From assembly GCA_944990035.1 (NCBI GenBank), contig CALYLX010000058.1, positions 1-64,000 on the forward strand: DNA of 64,000 nt, read 5' to 3'. The stretch comes from Clitopilus passeckerianus (lineage: Eukaryota > Basidiomycota > Agaricomycetes > Agaricales > Entolomataceae). Shown here one piece after another: positions 11,114 to 23,294 of the stretch (position 1 is the stretch's first letter; each line of letters begins with the position of its first letter). The position numbers and the translations under genes were made by a program. The notes under the pieces are model-generated. The model had not been told where the DNA came from. It ran no database searches and saw only the letters and a program-made list of their open reading frames with translations.

Positions 11114-13074
11114 TTAGGGAGACTTGACGCTAGAAGGGGTCGCACTTGGAGGAGGACCGCCTTCAATACCCATCTTCTTCCTGACAAGCTCAAACGTCTT
11201 CAACATTTTCCTCCTAGCTCCCAGCGCCGCAACGCCCTTCGCCTCAAGCGCAGCCTCGTCCATGAGCACCATATCCTGCCACTTGCACCCCTCAAAGTTA
11301 GGCGTGTACTTGTGCAGCCTCAAGCTCCTCAACCATCCGGGAATATCGTGCAACAATGCCGGATCGACATCCTCCTCCGCCTTGGGCGTGCCTCCGTCGG
11401 TGCGGCTACCCACGCTCGATGCGCTCTTGATACCAGGCGACCTTCCGCTCGGGGGTCCGCGTCGGCTGCCCAAACTAGCAGAAGGAGGCTGCATCCCAGC
11501 CCAATTAGGCTGACCGAACCCTTGCGCAGCCATCTGTGCAGCAAGGAGCTGAGCTTCAGGCGTAAGTCCCATACCCATCTGTGCGAGCATGTTCATGTTG
11601 AAGGGGCTCATTGGAGCCATACCACCAAGCCCTGCCATTGGCATACCCATAACAGGGCTAGACATGCCACCCATATTGAATCCTGGCATACCTGCGAGGC
11701 CATTGTTGATCCCACCGGGGTTGTTGTTGTTATTATCATCGTTTCCACCGAACCTGTTCGAGGAGGTGTTAGAGAGCGCCGGGCTCCTTGCCCCGGACCA
11801 GCCTCCTGGTCCACTGAATCCATTATTGTTATTGCGGCGTCCTTGCGCATTTTGCTGTTGTCCAACGAGGTTGCCGTTATCGTCGTATACCGCACTGCCG
11901 TTGTCGCTACCCTGACCGTTCTTGTTGCCTGTGCGGCGGTGAACGGTAGGGTCACCCATGCGAGGAACGCCAGGTGGAGTCACTTTCCACTCGTTCAACT
12001 TGTTCATGGCACCGTCGAGATTTTGAGGAGGAGCACGAGTTTCCTTAGGGAACATCTGGATATGAGGGGTATTGACCATGTTCGCCCAGCTTTCGGTCGC
12101 AGCTGCATTAGCGTCATTGGTTGCTCCTGGGCGAGGCGACAAGTTGCCGCTGAACTCAGTGCTCTTGGGACGGTTGGGGTTGATCGTGATTTCCTGGACA
12201 TTCTGCTCGGAGACCTGGTCAAGCTGAGGGGAGTTGGACCAGGTGGGACGGCCATCGAAGGTACCAGTGGAAAGAACAGGGGCGGAAATGCGATGAGCCG
12301 CGTTGCCGGCCTTGAGCTTGGCGCGCTGCTGAGCAAGAGTCGCGGCAGCATCGTTGCCGGAGGGTAAAGCAGCGGAGTCGGGTGAGAGGAAGTTGGAAGT
12401 CGAGTCCAAGACGAGTGAGGCCCGATTACCGGGGTTGAAGTTGCGGGTAGTGGGAGAAGACGGTAAGCCAGACGTAAGAGAGGGAGAGTTGAGGCTCAGG
12501 TTGGCGAGCCTGGCTTCCATCTGGCTTTGCATGGAACCGCCCATAGCGGGGCTCAGCAAAGCAGTCATAGGGTCGGATCTCGCCATCTGTTGCAGGACGG
12601 TGATGAAGAACCGAATTTGGACTTGGGTGGAATGCTGAAGGAGACTGTAAAGAGCGGCAGTGCGCTCAGCTTCCGATAAGACCTTGAACCATTGCTCGAT
12701 GGCGCTTAGCTCTTCCTTGAAGTTGACATCTAAAGAGGCCGCAGCCATATCTTCTAAAGTTTGTTCATAGTTCTGCAAGTTCTCAAACCATTGGTCGAGA
12801 GCTTCCGCTATTGTTATATGGATTAGAAAAGATACTATGGGACGTTTGAAGGGGAAAATTTACCTTCTGGGGTGGACTGAAACCGGCCAGCACTGCCACT
12901 CCCAAGGAGCTCGCTGGTAGGCCTAGCGCCTGAACCTGCTCCTGCTCCTGGGCGAGGAGATGCGGGCGCAAGCCCTGAAGTGACTCTAGAAGAAGGACCC
13001 ATGGACTGACGAGCAGCGGCCTTGCCGTTTTCGTTTGGGCCGGGGGATGGACTGGGGCTTGGACGAAGACTCAT
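11114..13074 (-). CDS. vts1: Vts1/Smaug-type SAM-domain RNA-binding protein
   Basis: A post-transcriptional regulator; Vts1/Smaug proteins bind stem-loop Smaug recognition elements through a SAM domain and recruit deadenylation. Two exons, 13074-12864 and 12807-11114, encode 634 residues. The N-terminus is Ser/Pro/Gly-rich. A conserved helical region follows (AEALDQWFENLQ through IEQWFKVLSEAERTAALYSL), typical of fungal Vts1. A long Asn/Gly/Met-rich disordered middle leads to the C-terminal SAM domain at about residues 557-617 (starting HDIPGWLRSL). An in-frame ATG exists at 13221, but ATG 13074 (MSLRPSPSPS) is preferred because the extra part is not conserved-looking. It is divergent from fzo1. 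Confidence 0.92.
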
Positions 13075-13909
13075 TGTTGTTTGTGGTGATACAGTGAGAA
13101 GAAGGGGGGCTTTAAGCGATGAATAGGGATGTAGAGAAGGCCTTTGTGAGGACTTGTAGTGGTACAAGCTGTCCTTGGACGTCGAGTCTGTGGACGATGC
13201 CAGAAACAAACACGTAAACACGAGGATCGATGTGATTTAGCGAATCCTTGTTTGTGCAACGTTTGGGATCTAGACGAGACCAGCGGAACCTGCCGGTCTA
13301 GCAAGATACGAGCGAGGTCAACGCAGGGAACGACGAGTAAAGGAGCTGGAAAGTCTCTGCCGCCGTGTGGAGCAGTGCTAAGAAAGGAACTTGGTGCTGG
13401 CGCGGCGTCGAGTCTTTATTGTTGTTATGGCAAACACCGCCAACAACTTTGCATTCAAATCAAACTAATATCAAGATTCTGATGAACATCTGTGTTTGAG
13501 CGGATGAGACGTATTGTAAGGATGTTGGCGTTTGAGCAGACTCGATAAGACAGCAGGCGAGAGAAACTATGAGGATAGTATTGGCATCAAGTAACGGGGG
13601 AAGGGGGGTCTAGTTACTTTTGTAATACAATCTACAAGAAGGACAGCTAACGTCAAAAAACGAGTCTTCTAAAGTTATCTGAGATTTACTGGAAAAGTCA
13701 AGCCAGCTGGACTCGTAAGCGGATTGAGCCGGAAGTTGTCCCCGGCTTAGTCATCACACAAGCGTACACAGTCCCCACCCTGCTCCGCGACCGCGGGAAT
13801 TTTCACATTCCGCCCTCGGTCAGTGACACATTCAAAGCAAGGAGCTCGTCGTTACGCACAGCGACAACAACAGCTTCAACAGCACTCAAAAGCAAGAAAT
13901 TGCAGCACA
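13075..13909. promoter_or_regulatory. shared divergent upstream region of vts1 and fzo1
   Basis: The 835 bp between two outward-facing start codons must carry both promoters. Frames inside it have no domain features. The 60 bases before fzo1 are CA-rich, as in many fungal 5' leaders. I could not place a TATA box with confidence. Confidence 0.5.
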
Positions 13910-16620
13910 ATGGCTCAGACTTACTACTCGTCGTCGAGCCGTGTTGCTTCTCCAGTTTCTGCAACATTCAGCACTTCAAGCTTCGCCTTGAATGGAGAGA
14001 AGCACTTGACCGCTGAAGATGTTCAGGAGGCTTATATGGAGCAGAAGGACAAGTACGTACACGTATTGGCTCTTGGAGGTCGTCGAGAATGCTTATCATG
14101 GATCTCAGACTTGTCGGTGCAATCGACTCGACCAAAGCTATCCTCGGTGACATCCGCAAGTTCAACAAGGAGGAATGGGTCGTCAGATACCCTCGTCTTC
14201 GTGAACAAGAGCTCACAACTGTGCCCTCGTCCTCTGCCACCGCTCCATCACCCTCTCCGATACGCAGGAAGGGTCTACGCCGTTCTCTCTCGTTTGCTGA
14301 TGATCCCAACAACGAGACAGAGGTCATCTTATCAGAGCAGAGGCAGGGCCTTAACCGATCGGTCACTCTCACATCCATCTCAGACGTAACAGAGGAGCCC
14401 GAAGATTCGACAGAGCACAAGCAAATCGACGATGCAGACCGCCTCTTGCCTGGCTCTGAGTTCCAGGTCTTGCGACTAGACCTCAAACTCGGGGCGGCTG
14501 GTTCATCAAATACCGCCGCATCTCTCGTCTCCCAACTGGAAAAGTCATCTATCGCCAACTTGCTCGATGAACGTCTCAAGGCTTCATTGAGCCATATTGA
14601 CAAGCTCCGCATGCGTGTGGAAGATACCTCCTCCAAGGTCCTTGTCACCGGTGACCTCAATGCTGGCAAGTCTACCTTCGTCAATGCCCTGCTCCGCAGG
14701 GAGGTTATGCCCGTCGACCAACAACCTTGCACCACCGCCTTCTGCGAGGTTCGTGACGCTGCCGAGAACCAAGGAAAGGAGGAGGTCCATATCGTCAAGG
14801 ATGGCGCTACATATGATATTAACGACGAATCTACTTTTTCACGTGGTTCCATCTCCGGCCTCGAGGAGATTGTCAACGAGAACGAAGACTGCCAGAGGAT
14901 GATCAAGCTTTATCTCGGCGATACTCGTCAACCGTCCGAATCTCTCCTCAACAACGGTGTCGTTGACATTTCGCTCATCGACGCACCAGGCTTGAACAGG
15001 GACAGTATCAAGACCACCGCCGTCTTCGCTCGCCAGGAGGAGATCGATGTCGTTGTCTTCGTCGTTTCTGCCGAGAACCACTTCACCCTCTCCGCCAAAG
15101 AGTTCCTCTGGAACGCAAGCAACGAAAAGGCTTACCTCTTCATCGTCGTCAACAAATTCGATCAAATCAAGAACAAAGAAAAGTGTCGCCGCCTCGTCCT
15201 CGAACAAATCAAGCAGCTCAGCCCTCGTACATTCGAGGATGCCGCCGATCTAGTCCACTTCGTCGACTCTGCAGCAGCGCTCCAGCCATTCGCCGCCAGC
15301 CCCGCCTTTGACGACCTCGAGTCATCACTGCGCTCCTTCGTCCTCATCAAACGCTCCAAGTCCAAGCTTCACCCCGTCTCCACCTACCTCTCCAACCTCC
15401 TCACCGACGTCGAGCTCCTCGCGGGTGCCAACGCCATCGTAGCAGACGCCGAGGCTCAGCGGGCCAAAGCCGATCTCGACGAAGCTCGACCCGTGCTGGA
15501 GAAGATGAAGCAAGGCCGGGACGCACTCGAGACTGACCTCGAGACGACCGAGGAAGACGGCGCAGACAAGGCATCAAGTCGGACCAGGACCATCCTCCAT
15601 ACCGCTCTTGAGCGAGTGGGGCAAGGTCAACTTGGTGTCGACAAGACCGTTGTGCCTATGCCCAGTTGGAACGGTATCCTCGGCGTTTGGAACTATGCGC
15701 GTGATGTCCGTAGGGCACTTGTTGCCAGTCTGGATGCTGCTGTCAAGTTGGCTGAGGACGAGGCTAGGGTGATCACCAGCGATGGTGTGACGAAGATCAA
15801 GGATCTCGGGGAGCAGCATCTCCCTGAAGGCGTTGAGCGTAGCAAGAGGGTGTTCATGCCAGAGGCTATGTTCAACACCGTCCGCCGTGGCGCCAAAGGC
15901 TCCAAGCGCAGGTCATCCTCCTATAGCGGCACCGTCGTCGCAGGCGGCATGCACGGTCTAGGCATCGGCCTCGCCCAGCGCTCCGACATGCTCGAGACCA
16001 GCTTCCTCGACCTCTTTGATGTCTACCACCAGATGTGGCTGCACTTCGGCGACGGAACGGAGAAGGATCAGGACGATGTTACGTTCTCCTCTACCGTCCC
16101 TAGCGCACTGAGCATCGTCTCAGTTGGTGTTGGCGCGTTGACTATGGTTGGCGGACAAGCTGTTGGCGTGAGGACCCTTATCGAGGGTGTTCTCCGCGTA
16201 ACCGACCTCGTGTCCAACGACTCAACACGCAAGTGGGTTGCGCCCATTCTGGGTGCATTCACCATCGGCGTCACCGCCTACTTCATCGTCGAGCTTCCCA
16301 ACTCAATACCCAAGACCATCGGTCGCCGCGTCCGTGCCTCCGTCGTGAGGAAGGATGATTCTTTCGCCTCCACATCATCAGAGCCGGGATACATTGATAC
16401 ACACGCAGTGAGGATATCCAAGGAGACGAGGAAGGTCCTGAGACTGGCCAGCTGGGATTTGAGGGAGAGGTTCAGGAATGCAATGGAGGAGAGGAGTAGG
16501 GAGGTTAAGGGGAAAGAGGAGATGGAGAAGAAGGCACTGAATGCGAAGGGGTACTTCGTCGGTGTTGGGAAGAGGACGGCGGAGGTTAGGGTGAATGGAG
16601 GGCTGGCTGAGCATCAGTAA
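13910..16620 (+). CDS. fzo1: mitofusin, outer mitochondrial membrane fusion GTPase
   Basis: A dynamin-like GTPase that fuses mitochondrial outer membranes. Two exons, 13910-14052 and 14109-16620, with a 56-nt intron, encode 884 residues. The join gives KDKLVGAIDSTKAIL, matching the family. G1 is GDLNAGKST (residues 229-237), followed by QQPCTTAFCEVRD with the G2 threonine. G3 is DAPG at about 339, and NKFD at about 396 is G4. Coiled-coil-prone stretches follow. Two hydrophobic segments near the C-terminus (starting ALSIVSVGVGALTMVGG and WVAPILGAFTIGVTAYF) are the expected paired membrane anchor, followed by a charged helical tail. It is divergent from vts1. Nothing is missing. Confidence 0.95.
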
Positions 16621-18029
16621 ATGCAAGGTTACTTCTGCTCGTTTTTTACCCTCCTCTCTCCACCTCGCTGCATACCTCGCACTCACCGCTCCCTGCCACT
16701 TTCATCCACCCTTTTGCGTACGAGAACGTTCAGCATTCGGGACTGCATAGGCGTCCCTCGGGGTCGAGTAGTCGACACCCAGAGTTTTTTTTTTCATGGT
16801 TTCTGCAGCAGATCGTCACTATATGCTCCTCTTCTTTGTTCTGACGCCTGTTACGTTTATCATCTCGTTTTAATCCTTCATGTTCTGCACGCATATAGCA
16901 CCCCTTCTCAGCATATCTGGCTTTTTTTCACACCTATTGCAGAGAGGCAGAATGGACCTGCGTCCGTTCGTAGAGCCTCAAGAATCGATTGAAATTTCCT
17001 ACATGTTATTTTTCCATTAGCCTACCTCCGCCCTATTCCAACGCTCATTTTTACCATACCGTACTGCTGTTTTGCAGCCAATTTTTCTTCTTTTGTTGAT
17101 GACTTATGAATTGTAAATGATATACGAAGTTTGTACATATTAGAGATTTCTTGCCACAACTAGGGCCATCTGGAAGACGATGGTTGCAGTGTTGTCTTTC
17201 GCGGGGCCCGTGCTAGACCGATGGCGATTACGTTCTTGAAAGCGTGCAATATCACGACGGTCCAACAAAGTTAATCAATACGACAACCATCATCATAACG
17301 TCAACCTCGGTGGTTCTTGCAAAAATGTCTTCAATCGCGAAGCAGCAGCACCATACGAAACTGGGTCTACAACGTGGTCGGTTAGGATGAAACAACAGAC
17401 AGCTTCTTGTGATTTACTGCAAGGATTGTCCAAACTCTCAGGCGCTTGACGACAATCGGTTTGCAGTGGGCGAGGCTCTCCAAAAGTCTCCACAACCAGA
17501 ATGCCAAACTAGCGTTTTGGAACCAAGCTGTGTCGATTTTAATGCCCATCGTTATTTGTGGAGCCAATGCTGGGCCGTCTTGGTCTTGCTGGAGGGTGCC
17601 TAGGCTACGTTGAAGAACAAACTCTTTGTGTTGTCATGGCGGACGAAGGTACAACGCATATCAGCGACCCGCCATTGTCGACATGTACACTGATCAGACT
17701 TTGCGGACGGCATGCGGCAAGAACAACGACTTCAACCAGATCAAAAACATTCTGTAAGGACCAAGATAGCAGCCAACGGGGGTTGTTGACAGCTTATATC
17801 AATGGCCTCGGTGATACAACAACGCCCTTACTTCTCGCCCTCTTTCTTTCTTCCACTTCTCTTTCCATCCTTTTTCTTTCGACTGTGTCGACTCCAGCCG
17901 AGTAGCGCTTGCGGCTTTCCTTACGTTGGATTTTCGAACCTTAACGCTGTCCTATATTAACACTACATTCATTTTTACCTTAATCAACCATTTCTTTTTC
18001 TTTTCTTCAAGCTGTGCTTGCCTGTAACG
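16621..18029. other. intergenic, nothing recognised
   Basis: 1.4 kb between fzo1 and the secreted repeat protein. The first 200 bp are pyrimidine-rich, as in a 3' region. The last 200 bp before ATG 18030 are strongly CT-rich (17821-18010), a common feature just upstream of highly expressed fungal genes. Frames in between lack domain features. Confidence 0.5.
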
Positions 18030-19555
18030 ATGAAGCCCTCGTTGTCCTTGGCCGCTCTCTGCGCATTGATTTCGGCCTCCCTTGCAGCCCCGGTTAAGAG
18101 GGACGTTGACCCAGCCCTCGTCCCTGACTTCGGATTAAACTCTGGTATTAACCCCACTGGCACTGGTGATTGCGACGGAATACCTAACGCTGCCGGGCAA
18201 GCTATCAAGATTCCTTGTGCTTGTCCACCTGAGCGTGGTTTCTTCCTTCAGGTTTGTATGATCTCGACATCCACAAAGCGGATTCCAGGCTAACTCGGTT
18301 CTTGATTAGCAACTGAATGCCAATGTTAATGCTGGAAAAGCCGTTAACAACCCCTCTGTAGCTGTTAGTTTCCCCGTCGATGGGTCGAAGGCGTCCAAAC
18401 TCGCTAGAATGCAGACTGCCCTTGTAACGCTGCAGAACTTGAACGGTCCGGGTAAAGGTTGCCCTGCTGCATCGACCACTTTCCTTGCGCAACAGAAGGC
18501 CATTCAAGACGGGACGGATACTGCTACCCCTGCTCCAGCCCCAGCTCCCGCGCCCGCACCGGCCCCTGCTCCTGCTCCTGCTCCCGCAGGAGGTGTCGAT
18601 CCTGCGCTGGTGCCACAGTTTGGCCTGCAATCTGGCCTCAACCCTACCGGAACAGGTGACTGCGACGGCATCAAGAATGCGGCTGGCCAGGTTATCAAGA
18701 TTCCCTGCGCATGTCCCCCAGAGCGTAACTCCTTCATTCAGGTGACTTCCAATTCAGATTTTCCATTCAGCTTCCAGGCTGATCTGATTTATTCTAGAAA
18801 CTGAGCGAGAATGTTGCCGCAGGGAAGGTCATCAATAACCCTGGAACCGCTGTCTCCTTCCCCACCGACAACTCCAAAGCTTCACAGCTCACTCGCTTGC
18901 AGACCGCCATCGTCACCCTTCAGAACCTGAACGGTCCCGGAAAGGGCTGCCCCGCTGCTTCCACTACCTTCCTCGCTCAGCAGAAGGCTATCCATGATGG
19001 TCCCGACAACACACCCGCACCCGCGCCGTCACCTGCCCCAGCACCGGCACCAGCTCCCGCTCCCGCGCCAGCACCCAAACCCGCTGCAGGTGGTGTGGAC
19101 CCCGCTTTGGTTCCCGACCTTGGCCATCAAGCTGGTCTCAACCCCACGGGCACAGGCGACTGTGATGGCATCCCCGACGCTACAGGCAAAGCCATCAAGA
19201 TCCCCTGCGCTTGCCCTCCTGACCGTGATACTTTCATCAAGGTATGAAATTTCTCCGAATCTTACGGAATGGTATATTAAACAATGTATTCAAGGCTCTG
19301 AGCGCCAACGTCGCTGCTGGAAAAGCTGTGAACAACCCATCAGTTGCTGTGTCGTTCCCCACAGATAACTCCATCGCTTCCAAGGCTACAAGGATTAATG
19401 CTTCGCTCGTTACCTTGCAGAACTTGAATGGTCCCGGAAAAGGCTGTCCAGCTTCCTCTACGACTCTCTTGGTATGTCCCAAAGTCAGTTCCATGATATT
19501 CTGGGCAGACTCTTATCCATCCTTTTAGGCACAACTCAAAGCGGTACAAGGTTGA
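18030..19555 (+). CDS. secreted protein of three duplicated Cys-containing modules with Ala/Pro linkers
   Basis: A predicted extracellular protein of 433 residues. Five exons: 18030-18251, 18310-18741, 18798-19241, 19295-19471, 19529-19555. Residues 1-20 are a signal peptide (MKPSLSLAALCALISASLAA); KR follows shortly after and could be a processing site. Three modules follow, each starting VDPALVP, containing GTGDCDGI and IPCACPP, then a helical half with LVTLQNLNGPGKGCPA. Two linkers of Ala-Pro repeats join them. In every module an intron falls at the same point, after CPPxRxxF(I/L)(Q/K), so the gene grew by exon duplication. Related fungal proteins are sometimes misnamed circumsporozoite-like because of the Ala/Pro repeats. 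Function is unknown; a cell-surface or wall role is a guess. Confidence 0.85.
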
Positions 19556-20948
19556 GAGCTGTGGAAGTTGTTTACATTTCACAGCAGCTCGCATACCGTA
19601 ATAACCGACTATAGTACAGTCATTTAACGTTAATATACTTCAACGTCGTTTTCCAAACTCCTTCAGAAATATTATTACCTCATTCGCAGGCCAAGGAATG
19701 GTAGGGAACGAGATGAATTGACCAATCTACCGATCTACGGTAACATGAATATGGTTCGACTACATTCAAATCGTTGGCGAACAGTTCGCCTCAAGCCGGT
19801 CCACCTCCTAGACGCCTTAGTGATATGCAACGACGATTGGATGGTCTATGAAATTGTGGGGTTAGTTCAAGGTCGAGGCTGAGATGAGAATGAATGGAAG
19901 ATCAGAAAGCCATGCATTTGTTGTCCGCAGGGTTAACAGCGGTGTCTAATCGCCTCTCGGAAACACGGACCAATGTCCAATATCATCCGGAAGGAGGAGA
20001 AAATATGGATGTCAAAGGTGCGTACCTGGGACGAAATGAAGGTCAGGGTCCGGCCTAATCACGCGCGAGAGCTGGTTCAGAGCTCAAACAACTTTGGGGA
20101 CGCTGAGGCAAGCCTATCGAGAAGGAAGTGGTCAGATAAAGGTTTTAAGGAGTGCGGATGTAAGAAAAAATGAAAATCAGAGTGCTAGGTAAAGATTTGT
20201 CGGCATATTTGGACAGCGATGTCTAGTCGCTTCTTGGAAACACGGACCATAGCATGTTCATCACATTGAAGGATATGGAGAATCAGAGGAGCAGAACGAA
20301 ATTTGGAACTCACCATGTTGCATTGAATTGCAAAAGAATCTTGCAGCGAGACGTAGAAAATTTAAACGGCAAATGTTGTGGGAAAGAATGACTAAGCCGC
20401 GCAACTGCACATGCCGTTCACCATGGGCGCTTAAACTTCATTGAGAGGTAAAACGTACTTTCGAGAACTTATCGGAACCTCTCAACAGCCCACTCTATTT
20501 CAGAAAATCGCATGTGCAATATTCGGTAGGCTGTCAGTCGCCCGACTTGGAGTCGGATAGACTGAAGCTGGATGGATGCTCAATGCAGAACAATTGCATC
20601 AAAATGACGTGCAACCGAGTTACCTCACCCACATCAGCTGTTCAACGTGTTGTTGCCCTTGTTCCCAATTGAAGATCGACCTGGGAAGAGCCCTACTTGC
20701 AACTCCTGAACTATGTACTACTGACAGGACTTCGGTGTTCTTCAACCGGTCTCACGATATCGTCAAACACTCAGCAAAGTACAGGAATGGATTCTTCTTT
20801 ACTCATCACAAACTCCCCATGATTCTCTCGCCTTTCATCATCGCCACATGTGACCAGTCTTGATTAGATTATAAACACCCGCCAACTCTCAACGAGCTTG
20901 TCCTACTACTTGAACATCGGAACCTAATAGCGAGTCACACACAGCATA
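19556..20948. other. intergenic with a diverged direct repeat
   Basis: 1.4 kb between two same-direction genes. There is no supported gene; the frames at 19973-20173 and 20576-20863 look like chance. It contains the direct repeat listed at 19913-20285. Confidence 0.5.
19913..20285. repeat. diverged direct repeat, two copies of about 85 bp
   Basis: Copy 1 (about 19913-20000) and copy 2 (about 20200-20285) share GGAAACACGGACCA and the surrounding pattern AGCGGTGTCTAATCGC versus AGCGATGTCTAGTCGC. Weaker matches continue on both sides, including a GGA-rich stretch after each. They lie about 285 bp apart. Origin is unknown; this could be an old tandem duplication or paired binding sites. Confidence 0.55.
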
Positions 20949-22399
20949 ATGCGCGCAGTGCTCATAAAGAATGACAACGGCCCAGCGGAAAACCTCTATA
21001 TCGGGGAGGTGTCAACCCCAAAACCAACCCAGGGGGAAGTTCTAGTACAGGTGAACAGCATCTGCATCAAAAATGCGCCTCCTGTAACTCCAATCCCGGC
21101 ATAGATCAAAGCGTTTGGCCTGAACCGTATGGACATATCACAACGCGAGGGCATGTATCCGCCTCCCCCGGGATCATCTTCCATACTTGGTGTCGAGTTC
21201 TCCGGTCACATCGTAGAACTTGGCCAGGATGTCACAGGATGGAAGGTTGACGACGAAGTTCTGGGGCTTGTAGGCGGTGTAAGTCTTCACATTTGCGAGT
21301 GGATGCAGGCACGTATTCCCAGCGCTCACACGGACAACAGGGTGCATATGCTGAATACATCAACGTTCGCGCCTCCCATCTTTTGCCGAAACCCGACCAC
21401 CTAAGTTGGATAGAGGCTGCGGCTATCCCAGAGAACTTCCTCACAGGTAACCGTGACTCGATTTCCTAGCTTACCTCCCGGTCTTAACGGTTCATCAGCT
21501 TTTCAGGCACTCTTCCTTTGCTCGGAGCACAAGAAAGGCGAACACGTTCTAGTCCACGCAGGAGCATCCGGTGTCGGAGTTGCAGCAATTCAGCTCGCGC
21601 GAAATAATTCTGCGTGAGGGTTTGAGCTCGTATCCGAGTGTGCCGTCATCTTTTTAACCTGGCTCGGTTCACAGGAAGACCGTAACGGCAACGGCATCCA
21701 CCAAAGAGAAACTGGACTGGTTGCTCGGCCTTCCGAATGGTGCCACTCATGCAGCGAATTATAAGACAGAAAGCTTCGCAGATACCGTCAAATCCGCTAC
21801 GGGTGGCAAAGGTGTCGATGTCGTTATCGACTTCGTCGGACGAACCCACTGGAAGCAAAATATTGAATCCCTTGCCATAGATGGTCGTATGACCATGCTT
21901 GCACTATTGAGTGGTAGGCAATCAATCCTAGCTCTCCTCACCCTGCCGTTCTCTGATTCATCACTTTGATGGTGCACAGGCTCAGAAATAGATGCTGACC
22001 TCAAACCAATTCTCCACAAGCGCCTGAGAATTCAAGGATCTACCCTTCGTTCTCGTTCTCCTGAGTATCAAGCAGATTTGATTTTGAAGTACGGACTGCC
22101 TCAATCATCCTGACACTGGCTCACAGTTGGCAGCTTTGGGCGTGAGAGTCTCCCTGAAATTACTGGCGAGCAAGGGAACGGAGCTCTGAAGGTCTACATC
22201 CACAATGTATGATGGAGTGCTGCGAAATCAGATATATCAACCCTGTTTACCTGACATCTACTAGGTCTACCCATGGACAGAGATACAGGCCGCTCATCGT
22301 GAAATGGAAAGCAATGCAAATAGGCAGGTTTCTTCCAAGACTTATGAAGACCCTTTCTGACTACCTGACAGTGGAAAAATAATTGTTGAAGTTGTCTAG
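20949..22399 (+). CDS. quinone oxidoreductase-like MDR protein (PIG3/TP53I3 type)
   Basis: A zinc-free medium-chain reductase expected to use NADPH to reduce quinones. Nine exons: 20949-21050, 21105-21278, 21341-21446, 21499-21613, 21675-21913, 21980-22088, 22134-22206, 22265-22323, 22372-22399, for 334 residues. Visible are the GroES-like N-terminal half (IKAFGLNRMDISQREGMYP, GVEFSGHI), HAGASGVGVAAIQLA as the nucleotide-binding glycine motif, and the C-terminal VYPWTEIQAAHREME and GKIIVEVV typical of the PIG3 group. The last intron (22324-22371) begins with GC rather than GT (AG|GCAGGT). No GT donor gives the conserved ending, so a GC-AG intron is inferred. Confidence 0.9.
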
Positions 22400-23276
22400 G
22401 AGTTAATAACTTGTTGAAACCCCAGACACGGCCCACTTTAGTCATTCTTATCATTGACATAAACCATATACCTGTCAGTGATCTGTCCAACGGTTTAAGC
22501 ATTATCACAGGTTAGAACTCAAAGTCTCAAACGAACCAAAAAAGGTACGCCACTCCCTTTTCAAATGATCGCAATGGCGCAGATCCTTGGTGAACGAATG
22601 CGACTATGGATCATTCCCTCTTTTGACCTTCAAATCATTCATTACCCTTCCCTGTCATCATTCGCATGTCAAGTATTTCATCAAGCAGCGACAACTTTTC
22701 CTATAGGCTTCATCTGGCCCCGTGGTACCACTGGAATGATACAGGCACACGGCGGCATCGTTCATTATTTCAGTTGAATGGTCGAAGTCAATGCTTGTAT
22801 GGCCAACTTCCGCGCGAATCTCCACGCTCGACAGCTATCGTTCCTAGATGAAGCCGGTTCACCTGGTGAAACGTTTCAGCTCGGCCCCCATTGACTTGAT
22901 AGCACTGGCGTGGTCCTCAACCTTTAGTCAATGTTGACAATGTTCAATAATCGGCCAGGCAAACCCGTCGATCAGGGCCTCGGAGTTATCACCATCGCCT
23001 TTTCGGACTTGAGTGGTTGAGTACTCGGTTTCTCCTTTCTCCATCGTCATCTGTTGGCCCTTGTCCTCTTTCATAGGTGTCTGTGCGGGTCCGACAGAAC
23101 ATATCATGATCTATACCACCCAAACATAGCCCACCAAGTACAAGAATAGATGCATGATCGTCAGGGATGGGATCAGTCATTGAGCGTAAGAGTTTGCGAT
23201 GAAGGTCTGGTCCATTCAAAGTCTACAGTCTTACGTGGGTAGGAGACGTGTCACCAGCGAGGCGGGAGTAATTACT

Positions 23277-23294
23277 GGCTTGATTAATCAAGCC
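23277..23294. repeat. perfect 18-bp palindrome
   Basis: GGCTTGATTAATCAAGCC reads the same on both strands. No gene start is near. It could be a binding site for a dimeric regulator, a transposon end remnant, or chance. Confidence 0.7.

Noticed and set aside
11054..12367. 437-codon plus-strand frame
   Set aside because: Lies antisense to vts1, whose exon is clearly coding; Arg/His/Ala-rich translation is a mirror of codon bias.
18030..19555. Similarity to circumsporozoite protein
   Set aside because: Only the Ala/Pro-rich linkers are alike; modules, Cys pattern and signal peptide are those of a fungal secreted family.
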